Shown here one piece after another: positions 35,001 through 44,594 of a DNA stretch of 64,000 bases; position 1 is the stretch's first letter, and the number at the start of each line of letters is the position of its first letter. The stretch is taken from positions 248,001-312,000 of the forward strand of contig QPMI01000409.1 in assembly GCA_004431415.1 (NCBI GenBank), written 5' to 3'. The notes beneath the pieces are model-generated. The model had not been told where the DNA came from. It saw nothing but the letters and a program-made list of their open reading frames with translations, and did no database searches. Source of the DNA: Cyanophora paradoxa (Eukaryota > Glaucocystophyceae > Cyanophorales > Cyanophoraceae). The translations under genes were made by a program, and so were the position numbers.

Positions 35001-35154
35001 GGAGGCCCAAATGGCGACCGAGGTCGACCTGTTGGCGGCCGGGCCGCTCGCTCGGGGCGGCGCGGGGCGGGGCGCCGGGGCAGGGCGGGCGAGAAGCGCA
35101 CAGAACGAGGCAGGCGAGGGGCACGGTCAACGCGACCGAAAGCTTGAGCTTCAT
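28052..35154 (-). CDS. Hybrid sensor histidine kinase with receiver domain
   Basis: A membrane two-component sensor. Exon 1 begins MKLKLSVALTVPLACLVL at 35154, with a second hydrophobic stretch, then a large presumably extracytoplasmic sensor region (about 34970-33000; Cache-like by layout, not proven) and a second membrane helix AVKTALVTGAIAIAATV (about 32870). The cytoplasmic part has the H-box NFIRNMSHEIRTPLN (about 32046-32094), N-box NLLSNAVK joined to FSKPGGTVTLRV (about 31240-31150), GIGVAPEQQAAIFQPFVQAD (about 30500-30440), GGTGLGLALS (about 30415-30385), and a receiver with LCAEDN (28855), LVLMDIQ spliced to MPVLDGLGATREI (28510-28370) and FCSK-PVKM. All catalytic boxes are intact. 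Exon joining in the N-terminal third is uncertain, and a second, degenerate receiver-like region around 29300-29700 cannot be excluded. Ligand unknown. Confidence 0.85.
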
Positions 35155-36053
35155 GGCGCCGCTCTCTCCTCTATGAGAGGAGGAAGGCGGCCCACGGCCC
35201 GCGGTCAGCGGCTGCGGCGCGGGAGGCCGAGTCCGCGCACCGCTTAGAATTCTGAGAACAAGCGCTTGAATGGGTCAGCGGCTGCAGCGCAGAGCCGATG
35301 TACGCCTGGCTGCCGCTCCGCGCGCCGAGCTGTCTACAGCGACAGCACGCCCCTCACGGTAGCTCTGCAAGCTGCATTCTTTGGTGCACGCTATCTGATG
35401 CTTGCAGAAGAATGCTGAAGCCGAATATCTGCGAGGCGTGTCAGCGCTCGTCCTGCGAGAGAAGCCGAACCGAGCACTGCGGGAGCTGCTGCATCCAGCA
35501 AGTACTGGTATCGCACCATAGCTTCAACTGCTGTATATGTGCAGCGTCACCGTCTGGGCATCTATACCGCCTGCGCAAAGCTCAGCGGCTCGCTGCTTGT
35601 CTCAGGCGGGTTCCGCGGCAATGTACATGCACGACTAGCTACTACGTACTAGTGCACTAGCCCCCCGCGGCCGGACTCGGCGCGGCTAGCGCTCCGGCGC
35701 GCCCGGCGGGGCTCGGCGAAGGCTTTGCGTCACGTTCTCGGCGAAGGCTTTGCGTCACGTTCGCGTAACGTGTAACCCCAAATCCACGTCACGGACGCAC
35801 ATCGTGGGTACGCGTACGTATGTACGCCTCCTTACGCGTACCACGCGCGGCACCGGTACCGTGGGCCATGCCGCCATGGTACGTTGTCATACCATCATGA
35901 GCGAACTGCGCATGCCGCGGATGCTAGCTGCAGAAGCTCGAGAGAAGGGCCGCGCCTGCGAGAAGCCTGCAGAAGCCTGCCAGAAGGCGCTGGGGGGGGT
36001 ACAGTCTTCATCCGCGCCAGCTCGGAGCGCGCGGGGGCTCGGAGCGAAGGGGA
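35155..36053. other. Divergent intergenic region
   Basis: About 900 bp between the histidine kinase start and the next plus-strand gene. A Cys-rich open frame (about 35298-35660) lacks splice or family support. It contains the 25-bp tandem duplication listed separately and a stretch rich in ACGTACGT-like alternation near 35800-35830. Confidence 0.45.
35712..35761. repeat. 25-bp exact tandem duplication
   Basis: Two adjacent identical 25-bp units, each beginning CTCGGCGAAGGC and ending GTCACGTT, at 35712-35736 and 35737-35761. They lie in the divergent spacer about 300 bp before a start codon; an upstream regulatory role is possible but only inferred. Confidence 0.8.
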
Positions 36054-36909
36054 ATGGAGTTCGTGCATGTCGTTAAGCGCGAGGATGCAATCACAGGCTA
36101 CAGCCTTGTTGGCCAGCTGGTGCGCCGTTCAAACTGTTTGCCGCCGCCCGCCGCCAGGGCATGCCAGCTCTCGGATATCGGCACCGACCCACCGCCGCCA
36201 TCGAACTTCAGTAGCGACTGGGCGAGGAGACCGCTGTGTCGAGGCCCTTAGTGATGCTGCCTAGATGGACCCAGCCGCCTCGTGCCCGAACGCAGCCGGA
36301 TGGATTGACGCTGCGGTATTTGCAGGTGGGCAGTGTTTTCGGACTTATCGGCCTCGGGCTGATGCCCGTTGGAACGCGGTATGTCTCTCTCACTCTCTCT
36401 TTCTAGTGCTTCCCGCCTCCGAACATCACAAGTGCTTCACCGCATCGCATTTTCATTTCTAAATCTTCGTTCATGCCGCAGGCTGTACGAAATCCCGCTG
36501 CAGTATCTGGCATTGGGCTACTTTTGCAAAGTTTGGGGATTCGCCTCGATCTGTCTCATCGGATACGCGAGCGCAACCCGCAGCCGCACTCTCCTCCAGA
36601 TGGTGCGTTCCTCTCTTCTGCGCCTCCCGCCTTCGTCGCATGCGTCGCATCAGCACGAGTGCTTGCGTGTCTGAGTCGTCGGTCCTATCGCAGGCGGTTG
36701 GCAACGCGGCCATCCTTGCGCCCCTGACCATCTTGGCGTCTCAGCAAATAACGACGGACTCTTACGCCTGCCGGCGCTGCGTGTCGGCGAACAACGACCC
36801 CTGCGCCCCTTTCCAGGGCGTCTGCCAGGCCGGCCACGGCATCTACATGACCGGCGCCGTTCTTGCTATCATCGCTAACGTGGGCATTCGCCTCGCCGTC
36901 GCAGCCTAG
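36054..36909 (+). CDS. Small multi-pass membrane protein, unrecognised
   Basis: Exons spliced in frame: MEFVHVVKREDAITGYSLVG with QL (ATG 36054), VGSVFGLIGLGLMPVGTR (after an acceptor at about 36326), LYEIPLQYLALGYFCKVWGF with ASICLIGYASATRSRTLLQM, and AVGNAAILAPLTILASQQIT to NVGIRLAVAA, stop TAG 36907-36909; about 150 residues. Three to four hydrophobic segments are visible, with a hydrophilic Cys-containing loop (YACRRCVSANNDPCAPFQGV) between the last two. I do not recognise the family. The coding exons use more A/T than neighbours such as the ammonium transporter. Its stop lies only 10 bp before the start chosen for the next gene. Confidence 0.6.
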
Positions 36910-36919
36910 CGCACGCCTT

Positions 36920-37878
36920 ATGCTGAGCAGCACGCAGTTCGTCATGGTCGTGACGCTCGTTCTTCGTCGCGACTCGCTGAGCCCGGCTCCCTCGTCTTCG
37001 ACCTACCCGGCACCCCTCACCTCGTACACGCCTCCCCAGTCTTTCAAGCCTGCCCCCGCCCCCGTCGCTTCCAGCTACGGCTTCCCGGCCCCTCCGCGTG
37101 CGCAACCACCTTGCCTTGCCCTTTTCATTCCTTTTCGAACTCGCCCCGGGCCGCGCAGCGCAAATCCAGCAGTCGTACTCGGCCTCGCGCGGGGAGGGGC
37201 TTGCTCCTCTCGCCCCCGGCGGCGCCTTCCAGTCGGGCTTGTGGTCCGGTGCGCTCTCCGGCTGTCCTTCTGTCGTCTCGTCCGCGCCGAGCTTTTCCGT
37301 GCAGGCTTCTACGAGTACGGCAACGGGCAGAAGGACGAGATGCAGCTCGAGCTGAACATGTCCGGCGGCAAGATCCGCAGTGACGGCACCGACCCCGTCG
37401 GCCGGTGCGTTGCGCTTTCCGCCGGCCTGCTGGTCACACAGACTCGGTGCGGCGCCAACCGGCGGCGGCAGCTTCGAGATCAACGGTGAATACGACGCGA
37501 ACTCGCGAGAAGTGCGCTTCGAGAAGCGGTACATCGGCAAGCACTCCGTGGAGGTACCCCCTTCCATCCCCTGTTTTCGTACCCCGCGCCTGGCGACGCC
37601 GCCGCAGTACCACGGCTTCAGTGACGGCGTTCGCATCATCGGAGAGTGGGAGGTGCGTGCCCGGGCGTGCTCTTCTCCCTGTTGCCTTATGCACGGATTC
37701 ACAGATCAAGAACCAGCGGGGCACCCCCCTGCGCGGCAAGTTCGAGATTTGGCACTCTGTTCGTATCGCGCCCTGGCCCAACCCTGCTTCAAGCCTTCCA
37801 CGCTCACCACGTCCGCAGAGCAACAACTACCAGTCGTTGGCACAGAGCTTCCGCCCGGCCTACACCGTTGGATACTAG
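36920..37878 (+). CDS. Beta-rich G-K-RYIGKHSV domain protein, unrecognised
   Basis: A Ser/Pro/Tyr-rich N-terminal stretch (TYPAPLTSYTPPQSFKPAPA) is followed by a compact domain built from short strands: GFYEYGNGQKDEMQLELNMS, GGKIRSDGTDPVG, FEINGEYDANSREVRFEKRY, IGKHSVE joined to YHGFSDGVRIIGEWE, IKNQRGTPLRGKFEIW, and the end SNNYQSLAQSFRPAYTVGY with TAG at 37876-37878. The pattern (Gly-turns, K-x-Y-x-G-x-H-x-V-x-Y-x-G, then G-x-W and G-x-F-x-I-W) looks like a small antiparallel beta fold that I believe recurs in algal and fungal proteins of unknown function. Seven short introns kept frame. ATG 36920 is the nearest start, but the first intron (donor at about 36956) and thus the N-terminus are uncertain. 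Confidence 0.6.
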
Positions 37879-39108
37879 CGCACCACGTGTATAGCTTAGC
37901 TCAGCACATAGCTATAGGTAAGGAATGCGCGAGTCGCGCCCCTGCTGCGGCCGCGCTTCGGCCTCCTCGAAAACTCTCGTTCCAAGTTTTTACTGAATCG
38001 AATTACGGCACAAACCAAGACAAAATCAATTTATAATAGTTGCAGGCAACCAATTTCAGTTAATTGGCCTACAGCTGGGGCCGCGGGCTGGCGTGCGCGC
38101 GCGGCGCGCGCCGGGGTCCGGCCCGCGCAGCTCGATCGATATCGATATCATCGATATCGGATCATCGATATCGGATCATCGGATCGCCGGCGCGAGCTCG
38201 CTCGAGCTCGCGATATCGATATCGCGATCGATAGAGCTTAAATAATAAATTAACTTAGTAACTCAGTGACTTTGAACATATGCTGCAGCTGAGACTCTGA
38301 GAAGTTCACTGAGATTTGACGTTATGGCATGATGGTAACAACTGCAGCAGAGTTTACGGGTACTAGTATACTCGCAATTTACGGGTACTAGTACTAGTGC
38401 GAGCGCACTGTACCCCCGGTTGGGTCACCATCCGCCACGCGACTGGTCGTTAATGCTTGGGGCCTCGAAAAACAGTTTGACGGCGGCCTTAGCCGGCCTA
38501 TCGGATATTATATATATAATTAAAGCTGATCGATATCTTAAAAAAACTTCTTTAGAGCTGAAAAACTCTTCGCAACGGTCGATCTGTCGCAAGACTCGCA
38601 ACCTCGCTCGCGATCGAGCTCTCAACCCTGAATGCCTACACGCATGTACCCCGGTCGCGTCGACCTGACTAGCTCGAGCTCGCGATCGATCGCTGCCAGC
38701 TGGCAGCTACACGCGCACATGCGCAATTTTTAAGCGCATCGGCATCATCATCGACATCGGATCATCGGATGCACGAAAGCAGCACGCCGCTCGCAGCACG
38801 CATGCGCGCCGCGCGCATGCATCGGATCAGCTCCGAATTCGTGTAGATCGATTTATCTACAAGAGCTAGTGCGTCTCATTCTAGACCATACCGCGACAAC
38901 CGCGCCGCGCGCGTTGACATAGTGGCGCGGCGGCGGCCACGGGCGACCGTCGACTTTGATCGATTTGGACAGCTAGCGCTGTGTACGTGCCGCAGCTGCA
39001 GTGCGCGAGCATCGGAGGAAAGTTTCGACGCCGCAGGGCCAGCTGCAGTCGGTGCGGCAGTGCGGGGACTTCGGTCCGGTACCGGTGGTTATTGCTGGGG
39101 CCCCTTTC
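37879..39108. other. AT-rich intergenic island
   Basis: About 1.2 kb of low-GC DNA with many GATATC, ATCGAT and GATC palindromes, densest at 38130-38235. No coding exon, tRNA or mobile element recognised. Confidence 0.55.
38130..38235. repeat. GATATC/ATCGAT palindrome cluster
   Basis: A run of overlapping self-complementary hexamers (GATATC, ATCGAT, GAGCTC) with two near-identical copies of ATCGATATCGGATC next to each other. It could extrude hairpins; function unknown. Confidence 0.75.
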
Positions 39109-41048
39109 ATGTTCGGATCAGCGGCCTCGACCGCTTGCTGCAGTTCCAACTCCATACAAATGCATGTGGCGAAACCGCTGCGACGCGCCCTCGACGCCCC
39201 ACGCAAGACACCGGACCTGGAGGAGGCGTCGGAAGCCGAGTTCGACGGGGACCTGTCGCTGGTGAGCCCCAGCAGCTGCAGCGAGCTCGAGGAGGGCGAA
39301 TTCTTCCCCGACCCGCCAGCGCCTTCTCCCCTCAACCGCCCTTCCCTGCACCTCGCGCCCCCGGCGGGGGCCCTCGTCTCGGTGGACGCCGACGCGGAGC
39401 AGCCGCCCGGCAAGCCGCACGCGCTGCGCGGGCTCCCCCCCATCTGCGAGCACCTCGCTGAAATGGTGCGCGCCGCGGCCGCTCTCATGATCAGCGCCCT
39501 CTAAAATTGCAAAAATTGATGGAGGGGCAGATCTGGCGGGCGGCCCTGGCGACGCCCCCCGCCCCCTCCTCCAACCCCCCGGGCTCGCCCAGCCGGCCGC
39601 CCTCCGCCAGGCCGATCGCGAGCCGCCCAGTCCCGGGCCAGGCCGCCAGGCCCCGCGGAGGCGGCCCCATTCTCCTCAAGCAGGGCCCGCGCCCCCAGTC
39701 CAGGGGCTCCCCGCTTCCAGTCCCCGAAGCGCCGACGCCGCTTGTCTTGGACATGGAGCTCGACGCCACTCTTGACTACGCACATTACGAGGTGATCGCG
39801 ACCTGCTCAAATATTTTCTTAAAGTGCTCCGGGTTGAATTTCAATTTATGGAATACGCCGGCAGGCTCTGCACAATCTGCTCCACCGCTCCGTGAGCGAG
39901 GGGGCCTACTGGTCCCTCAGCGACGCTACCCGCCTCGCCAGGGTGCGCCACCGGCAGCGGAAAGCAGGGCGTACCCCTCAACGCACGCGCATGTGTCGCA
40001 GGCGAACTGGGCGATCGACTCGCGGGGGCGGGGGACGATGCGGCGGTCGGCGCTGGAGCGCTCCCTGGTGGCGCTGGCGCACGGCTGGGCGGCGAACGTC
40101 TGCAAGGTCGCGGCGACGGCCCTCTCGCTGCGGTGCCTCGCGGCCGGCGCCGGCCTCCCCGACGACCTCCCCACCGCCTTCCTCTTCGCTCTTGTCGAGG
40201 TCCGCCTCCGCCTCCTGCCCTGCCCGCCACACCGGTACCGTGGCACTCTGCCCTGAGGCGCGCCCCGCCCCGCAGGCCGTCACCACCGGCCCCGCCCCCT
40301 GGCCCGCCCTCACGGCCGCCCCCGACGTCGACGCGGCGCCCCGGCTCCAGCTGCGGCCCATCCTCGGTGCCCCTCCGGCGCAGGCGTTTGTGTGTGCTTC
40401 GAGTTCTGACGCGCGCGACCCGCAGAGGCGCCTCTCGGCGGCTGCAGCGCCCGGTCTGTAATGAGACTCTTGGGGGCGAACCAGCTGGGGCCCCGCGCCG
40501 CCCGCCCCGCAGAGGCGCCGGCGGCAGCAGCGGCGTCCCGGGGGGCGTCGCCCCGCGGCCGGCGGCCCCGGTGGCGATGGCGGGGGCCGAGGGGGCGAGG
40601 CGCTCGCGCTCCAGCGGGCGGCGCTGCACAACAGGCTGCGGGAGCTGCTGCCCGGGCCCCCGCGGCCGCCGCATCCGCTCCGAGGTCGCGTTGGCGCGCG
40701 CGGCGGCGGCCGCCTCCCCATCGGATGCCCGGAGGGCCTCCCGCGGAGCGCGACGTTCCCGCCCCGAGGGAGGCCCCGCGCCCGGGGCCGGTCTCCGCCC
40801 CGCCCTCCTCGCCGCCATCAAGGACCTCTCCTTCCGGCCGGCCGCCGCGCCCCCGCCGACCCCTCCGGCCCCCTCCCGCGCCCCCCGGTGGCGGCGCATG
40901 CGCGGGCCCCGTCCCCTCGCGATCGCTTCAGCTAGCGCCCCGCGCTCCCACGCCCGCGGCCCCGCCTGCGGCCCCGCCCGCGGCCAGAACCCGTGCTGCT
41001 GCAGCGCGCTTCTTTCTCACTATCTTGCTCATTCATTCCTTATTATAA
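39109..41048 (+). CDS. Unrecognised acidic/Ala-rich protein
   Basis: Exons with coding character: DLEEASEAEFDGDLSLVSPS with ELEEGEFFPDPPAPSP (about 39215-39330), RGLPPICEHLAEM, QIWRAALATPPAPSS with a Pro-rich linker, LDMELDATLDYAHYE (about 39750-39790), ALHNLLHRSVSEGAYWSLSD (about 39860-39930), NWAIDSRGRGTMRRSALERS with LVALAHGWAANVCKVAATAL (about 40000-40130), and GEALALQRAALHNRLRELLP (about 40595-40655). The middle exons look helical and well folded; the ends are low complexity. I do not recognise the family. Start (ATG 39109 or 39160, same frame) and end are uncertain because the last reading frames are Pro/Ala-rich and ambiguous. Introns have GTGCG-type donors and CGCAG acceptors as elsewhere. 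Confidence 0.5.
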
Positions 41049-42096
41049 TATACGTAGCTCGATGCATGCATTTCAATACATGCATTTTTGCATTTAAATT
41101 CTTGTCGATTCGATGATCGCCTGGTTTCGACTCAACGACTTCATTTCATCTAGCTCGTTTCATAATTACTTACTGAGTTGTGCATGTGTGTATATGTATC
41201 AAAGTACTACCAGTAGTCTACTCGTAGTATTCATTACAGTGAACTTTCTGCTCCGACGCGGCTCTTCTCTCTATTTCGCCTTTCGGTCGCGCTTTCGGTC
41301 CTGGGTCTAGATCTAATTAGAGGGTTAGCCTACTTTTAATTTTGTATACGTACTGTCAGGCTGTAGTTAATTGTAAGTTTTGTAGACTCTGAGATGTGTA
41401 TACGTACAATCGATAAGTTTCCCGTGAACTTATACAATTATATATTAATTAGTGAATTACAGTGATCATGATCAGCGAGTCACTTTTTCGGTTCATTTCC
41501 CCTGTGAATTCAAAGTCGTTCTGCTACGTGACATCTGTCCTAAAGCCGCACTACCGCCGGGCCGTACGTACTACGGTATATGGCACTGCGGATTGTGAAG
41601 CCTTGCAATTGAATTCGAAGCCTGAAGATTTGTCCTCATCATGGCATCATGATCGGACTCCGGGATCATGATCGGAGTCCGACTGTCGGACGGTTCTCTC
41701 TGTCAGGCTCACTGGCTCAGCGGCTGTCACAGTGCCACGGTGTTTTGAAATTTGTAGCCTAGTAGACTCCCCGACTCCGAGGCTCGGCGAGTCAACGATC
41801 GATATCGGATCTTCATGATCACTGAGTCAAGGCTATGCACGCTGTGATCATGATTTAATTTGCATCTTGACGGGTTCACGGTTTAAAAATTCAATGATTA
41901 GTAATTGCAAGCTTGAAGTACAAGCAGGAATAAGTGCAGCAAGATCTTGAGAGTAATGCAACAAGCAAATGCAAAACGTATAAGTAGTCCGTCGGTCGAC
42001 GTCCTGGCCGCTGCCGTGGTCGCGAGTGCATGTGATCATGAGCCTCCTCGTGTGTTACCACGATCACCGTGGCGCAGCCTCAGCCGGTCGCGGGGC
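41049..42096. other. AT-rich intergenic island
   Basis: About 1 kb of low-GC DNA between convergent genes, with TGATCATGATCA-type palindromes near 41465 and 41650-41690. No gene recognised. Confidence 0.5.
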
Positions 42097-44285
42097 CTAG
42101 GCGTGGGGCAGCTCGAGGGCGGCGGCGGAGGCGCGCCGGCTGAGGAGGACGGCCACGCGCGAGGCGCGACGGTGCGCCTGCCGCCCCGCGACCCCCCCGC
42201 TCGCGTGCTCCCTCGAGAGCTTGAAGGGGAGGGGGGCCGGCACCTGCGCCGCCTCGGACCAGGTGCGCGGCGCCGCTCTGTCGGGCGAGCCGTCCCCGCG
42301 CAGCGCCGGCGCCGTCGCCGTCTGCGAGCCCGCGAGGGCCCTCGTGAGCGCGCGGGGGCGAGGCCCCCGCTCCGCCTCCTCGCCCCCGCACCTTGGAGAG
42401 CGGGGGCCGCTGCGGGCGCGGCGGCTCGCGCTCTGGCCCCGCTTTGGAGGGCGAGGAGGCGCCGCCCTTTGCCAGGTTGACGGGCGGCCCGGCCGGCTTC
42501 ACCAGCGGCGCCCGCTTCCGGCTCGGGGCCTTCCCGACCGCCTGCGGGGGCGGACGCCGGGGCGGGCCACGCTCAGCGGGGTCGAATCGCGGCGAGTCGG
42601 ATCGGAACTTGGCCGCGCGCGCGCGCTCGCCTTCTTTGGAGCGCGCTCGGTGGCGGCGGCGCCCGTGAAAGCGACCGCCTTGCCGCGGGGCGTGTCCCCC
42701 TCGACCTTCGCCACCTGCTGCCCCCCTCCGAGCCCCGCCTGCGCCCCCGCACCACATTAGATCGCATCGGATCGGATCGGATCGGATTAGAGCGCACGTT
42801 GCGGCGGGCGTCGAGCTTCATCTGCTCCACCTCCGTCGCCGAGAACTCCTTCGGGATGCTGCCCCGTCGCCCCCCGTCAGGCGGGCCGAGGCGGCGGGGC
42901 CGCCGCCTGCGCGCCCCAGGCGGACCTGTCGTAGACCTCGATGAAGCGGACCTCGTCGCTCTCCTTCAGCGCCGTCGTCTGCGCCCCGGGGCCCCCGGCG
43001 CCCCGCCCCCGCTCAAGGGCCCCGCCTGGATCCCCGCCCCGGGGCCTCGGGCGGGGCCGCGGGCTCCTCGACGCACCAGCGCGATCACGATCGCCTCGTA
43101 CTGCTTCCGCCGCTGCGCCGGGGCCCCGCACATCGATTCCGCGCCTCCCGGGGGCACCCGAGCGCGAGGGGGGTCCCGCCGGCACCTTCCGCGCCTCGAT
43201 CGTCGCCTTGTCGAGGTGGCTCGGGCCGTCCCCCTGCCCCCCAGTCAGCCCGGGAGCGGTACGCCTGGCGCCGAGCGGGCGGGCTGGGGCGCGCCGCCGG
43301 CTCAGGGGCTGGGCCCGAGGCCCCCCCGAAGGGCCTGCCCTGTGCCGGAGCCGCCGCCTCCGCCCGCTGCAGCCCCGCCCCTTCAGCGCGGGGCGCGGGG
43401 GGCGCGGGCCGGGAGGAGAAAGCCACCTGCTTCGCCGAGAGGGCCCGCGCGGACTGCGCGCGCGCCATGCGCGGCGAGGCGCTCTGCGGCGGCAGCGCGT
43501 CGGCCCCAAAGCGAGCTCGACAGGAGAGGAGGGGGGGGGGGGGGGGGGGGGGGAGGGAGGAAGCGGGGGCGTGCACCCGCTTCATGTTCTGGATCTCCTC
43601 GGTGCGCTCCCTGAGGAAGGCCTGCCAGGTGTCCGTCGGCTCCGCGAAGCGGCCCAGCGGCTCCGGGTGACGCGGTGGGGCGAGGCCGGCGGCGACGCCT
43701 CCCTCCCGCCCCGGACCCGGCCCCGGCCCCGCGCCGCGCTGGAGGTGCGCGGCGAGGACCTGCTGGAGGCGGGAGCGGCGGCCGGCCTGCGCCGCCGGCG
43801 CCGCGTCGCGCCCGCCACGAGCAGCAGCGCCGGCGCCGAGGCCGATGGGACGAGGGCGGGTCCGTCGCCAGGAGGGGCCGCGCGGGTGCACGTGCGCCCG
43901 CCCCGCCGCCGGAGACGGGCCCGGGGCGTCTCCCGCCAGCACAGAGCGCGCCGCCAGGCGCGGCCCGCTGTGGATCGCCTGCCCGCCGCGCGGCCCGATC
44001 GGGATCCCTGCCCCCCTCGTCAGCGAGCGCGGAGGGCGAGCGAGCGCGCCGGCCGCGGGCCGCACCGGGGACCGCCATACACCTGGCGAGGAGGGGGACC
44101 TTGGCGAGGTCGGGCATATGAGAGGCCCCCCCCCCGAAGTTCGCTGTGATGCGTTCCCTGACGACAGCAGGCAGGCTCTCCGGCTCGGCGTCCAGGCGCC
44201 TCATCAAGAAGTCCGTAAACAGCTCCGCATCCTTTGCGTGCTGCCCCGCCGGCCGCCGCACAGCTGCAGGCTGGCACAGCGGCAT
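42097..44285 (-). CDS. Unrecognised protein with Ala/Pro-rich middle
   Basis: Exon 1 from ATG at 44285 reads MPLCQPAAVRRPAGQHAKDA then ELFTDFLMRRLDAEPESLPA and VVRERITANFGGGASHMPDL. Later exons include IPIGPRGGQAIHSGP (about 44005), RFAEPTDTWQAFLRERTEEI with QNMKRVHA (about 43655-43575), a long Ala/Pro/Arg-rich exon (about 43490-43260), KQYEAIVIALV, ALKESDEVRFIEVYDRSAWG (about 42965-42920), SIPKEFSATEVEQMKLDARR (about 42860-42800), AKVEGDTPRGKAVAF, and the end VPAPLPFKLSREHASGG to AALELPHA with TAG at 42097-42099. The terminal PFKLSREH slightly recalls TPX2-like FKL motifs, too weakly for a call. A poly-G tract (about 43528-43552) sits in an intron. It diverges from the acyltransferase gene 310 bp away. 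Confidence 0.5.
42764..42788. repeat. Short ATCGG tandem repeat
   Basis: About four to five head-to-tail copies of ATCGG inside an intron of the minus-strand gene. Simple microsatellite. Confidence 0.75.
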
Positions 44286-44594
44286 CTCCCAAGGGCCACA
44301 GGCGCGCCAAGCGCTAGCTCTCCAAACGGTTAAGAATCTGCACTGCAGCGGCGCGCTTGGTGTGCTGGGCGGGCCAAACCGTGCCCGGCTGACCGATCGA
44401 CCTGGCGTGACGCGCCGAGTAGGAAAACAGCGCTCTTGTGAGCTCTGCGAGCGATGCAGTACTGCTTACTGTTGGCTGTTGGCTGCTGAGTGCGTGCCAC
44501 TGCGTGGTCGTTCGCTCTTTTCAAGCCTACCCCCCTTCTGGGGTACGCTCAAGAAGGAAGACGATCGACTTTGATCGGCGCGAAGCTCCCGGAA

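Noticed and set aside
35298-35660. Cys-rich 120-codon open frame, possible small secreted protein
   Set aside because: No signal peptide, no splice support, irregular Cys spacing and composition like the surrounding spacer.
42097-42260. TPX2-like microtubule motif (PFKLSREH) at the end of the unrecognised minus gene
   Set aside because: A single short match without the rest of the family pattern.
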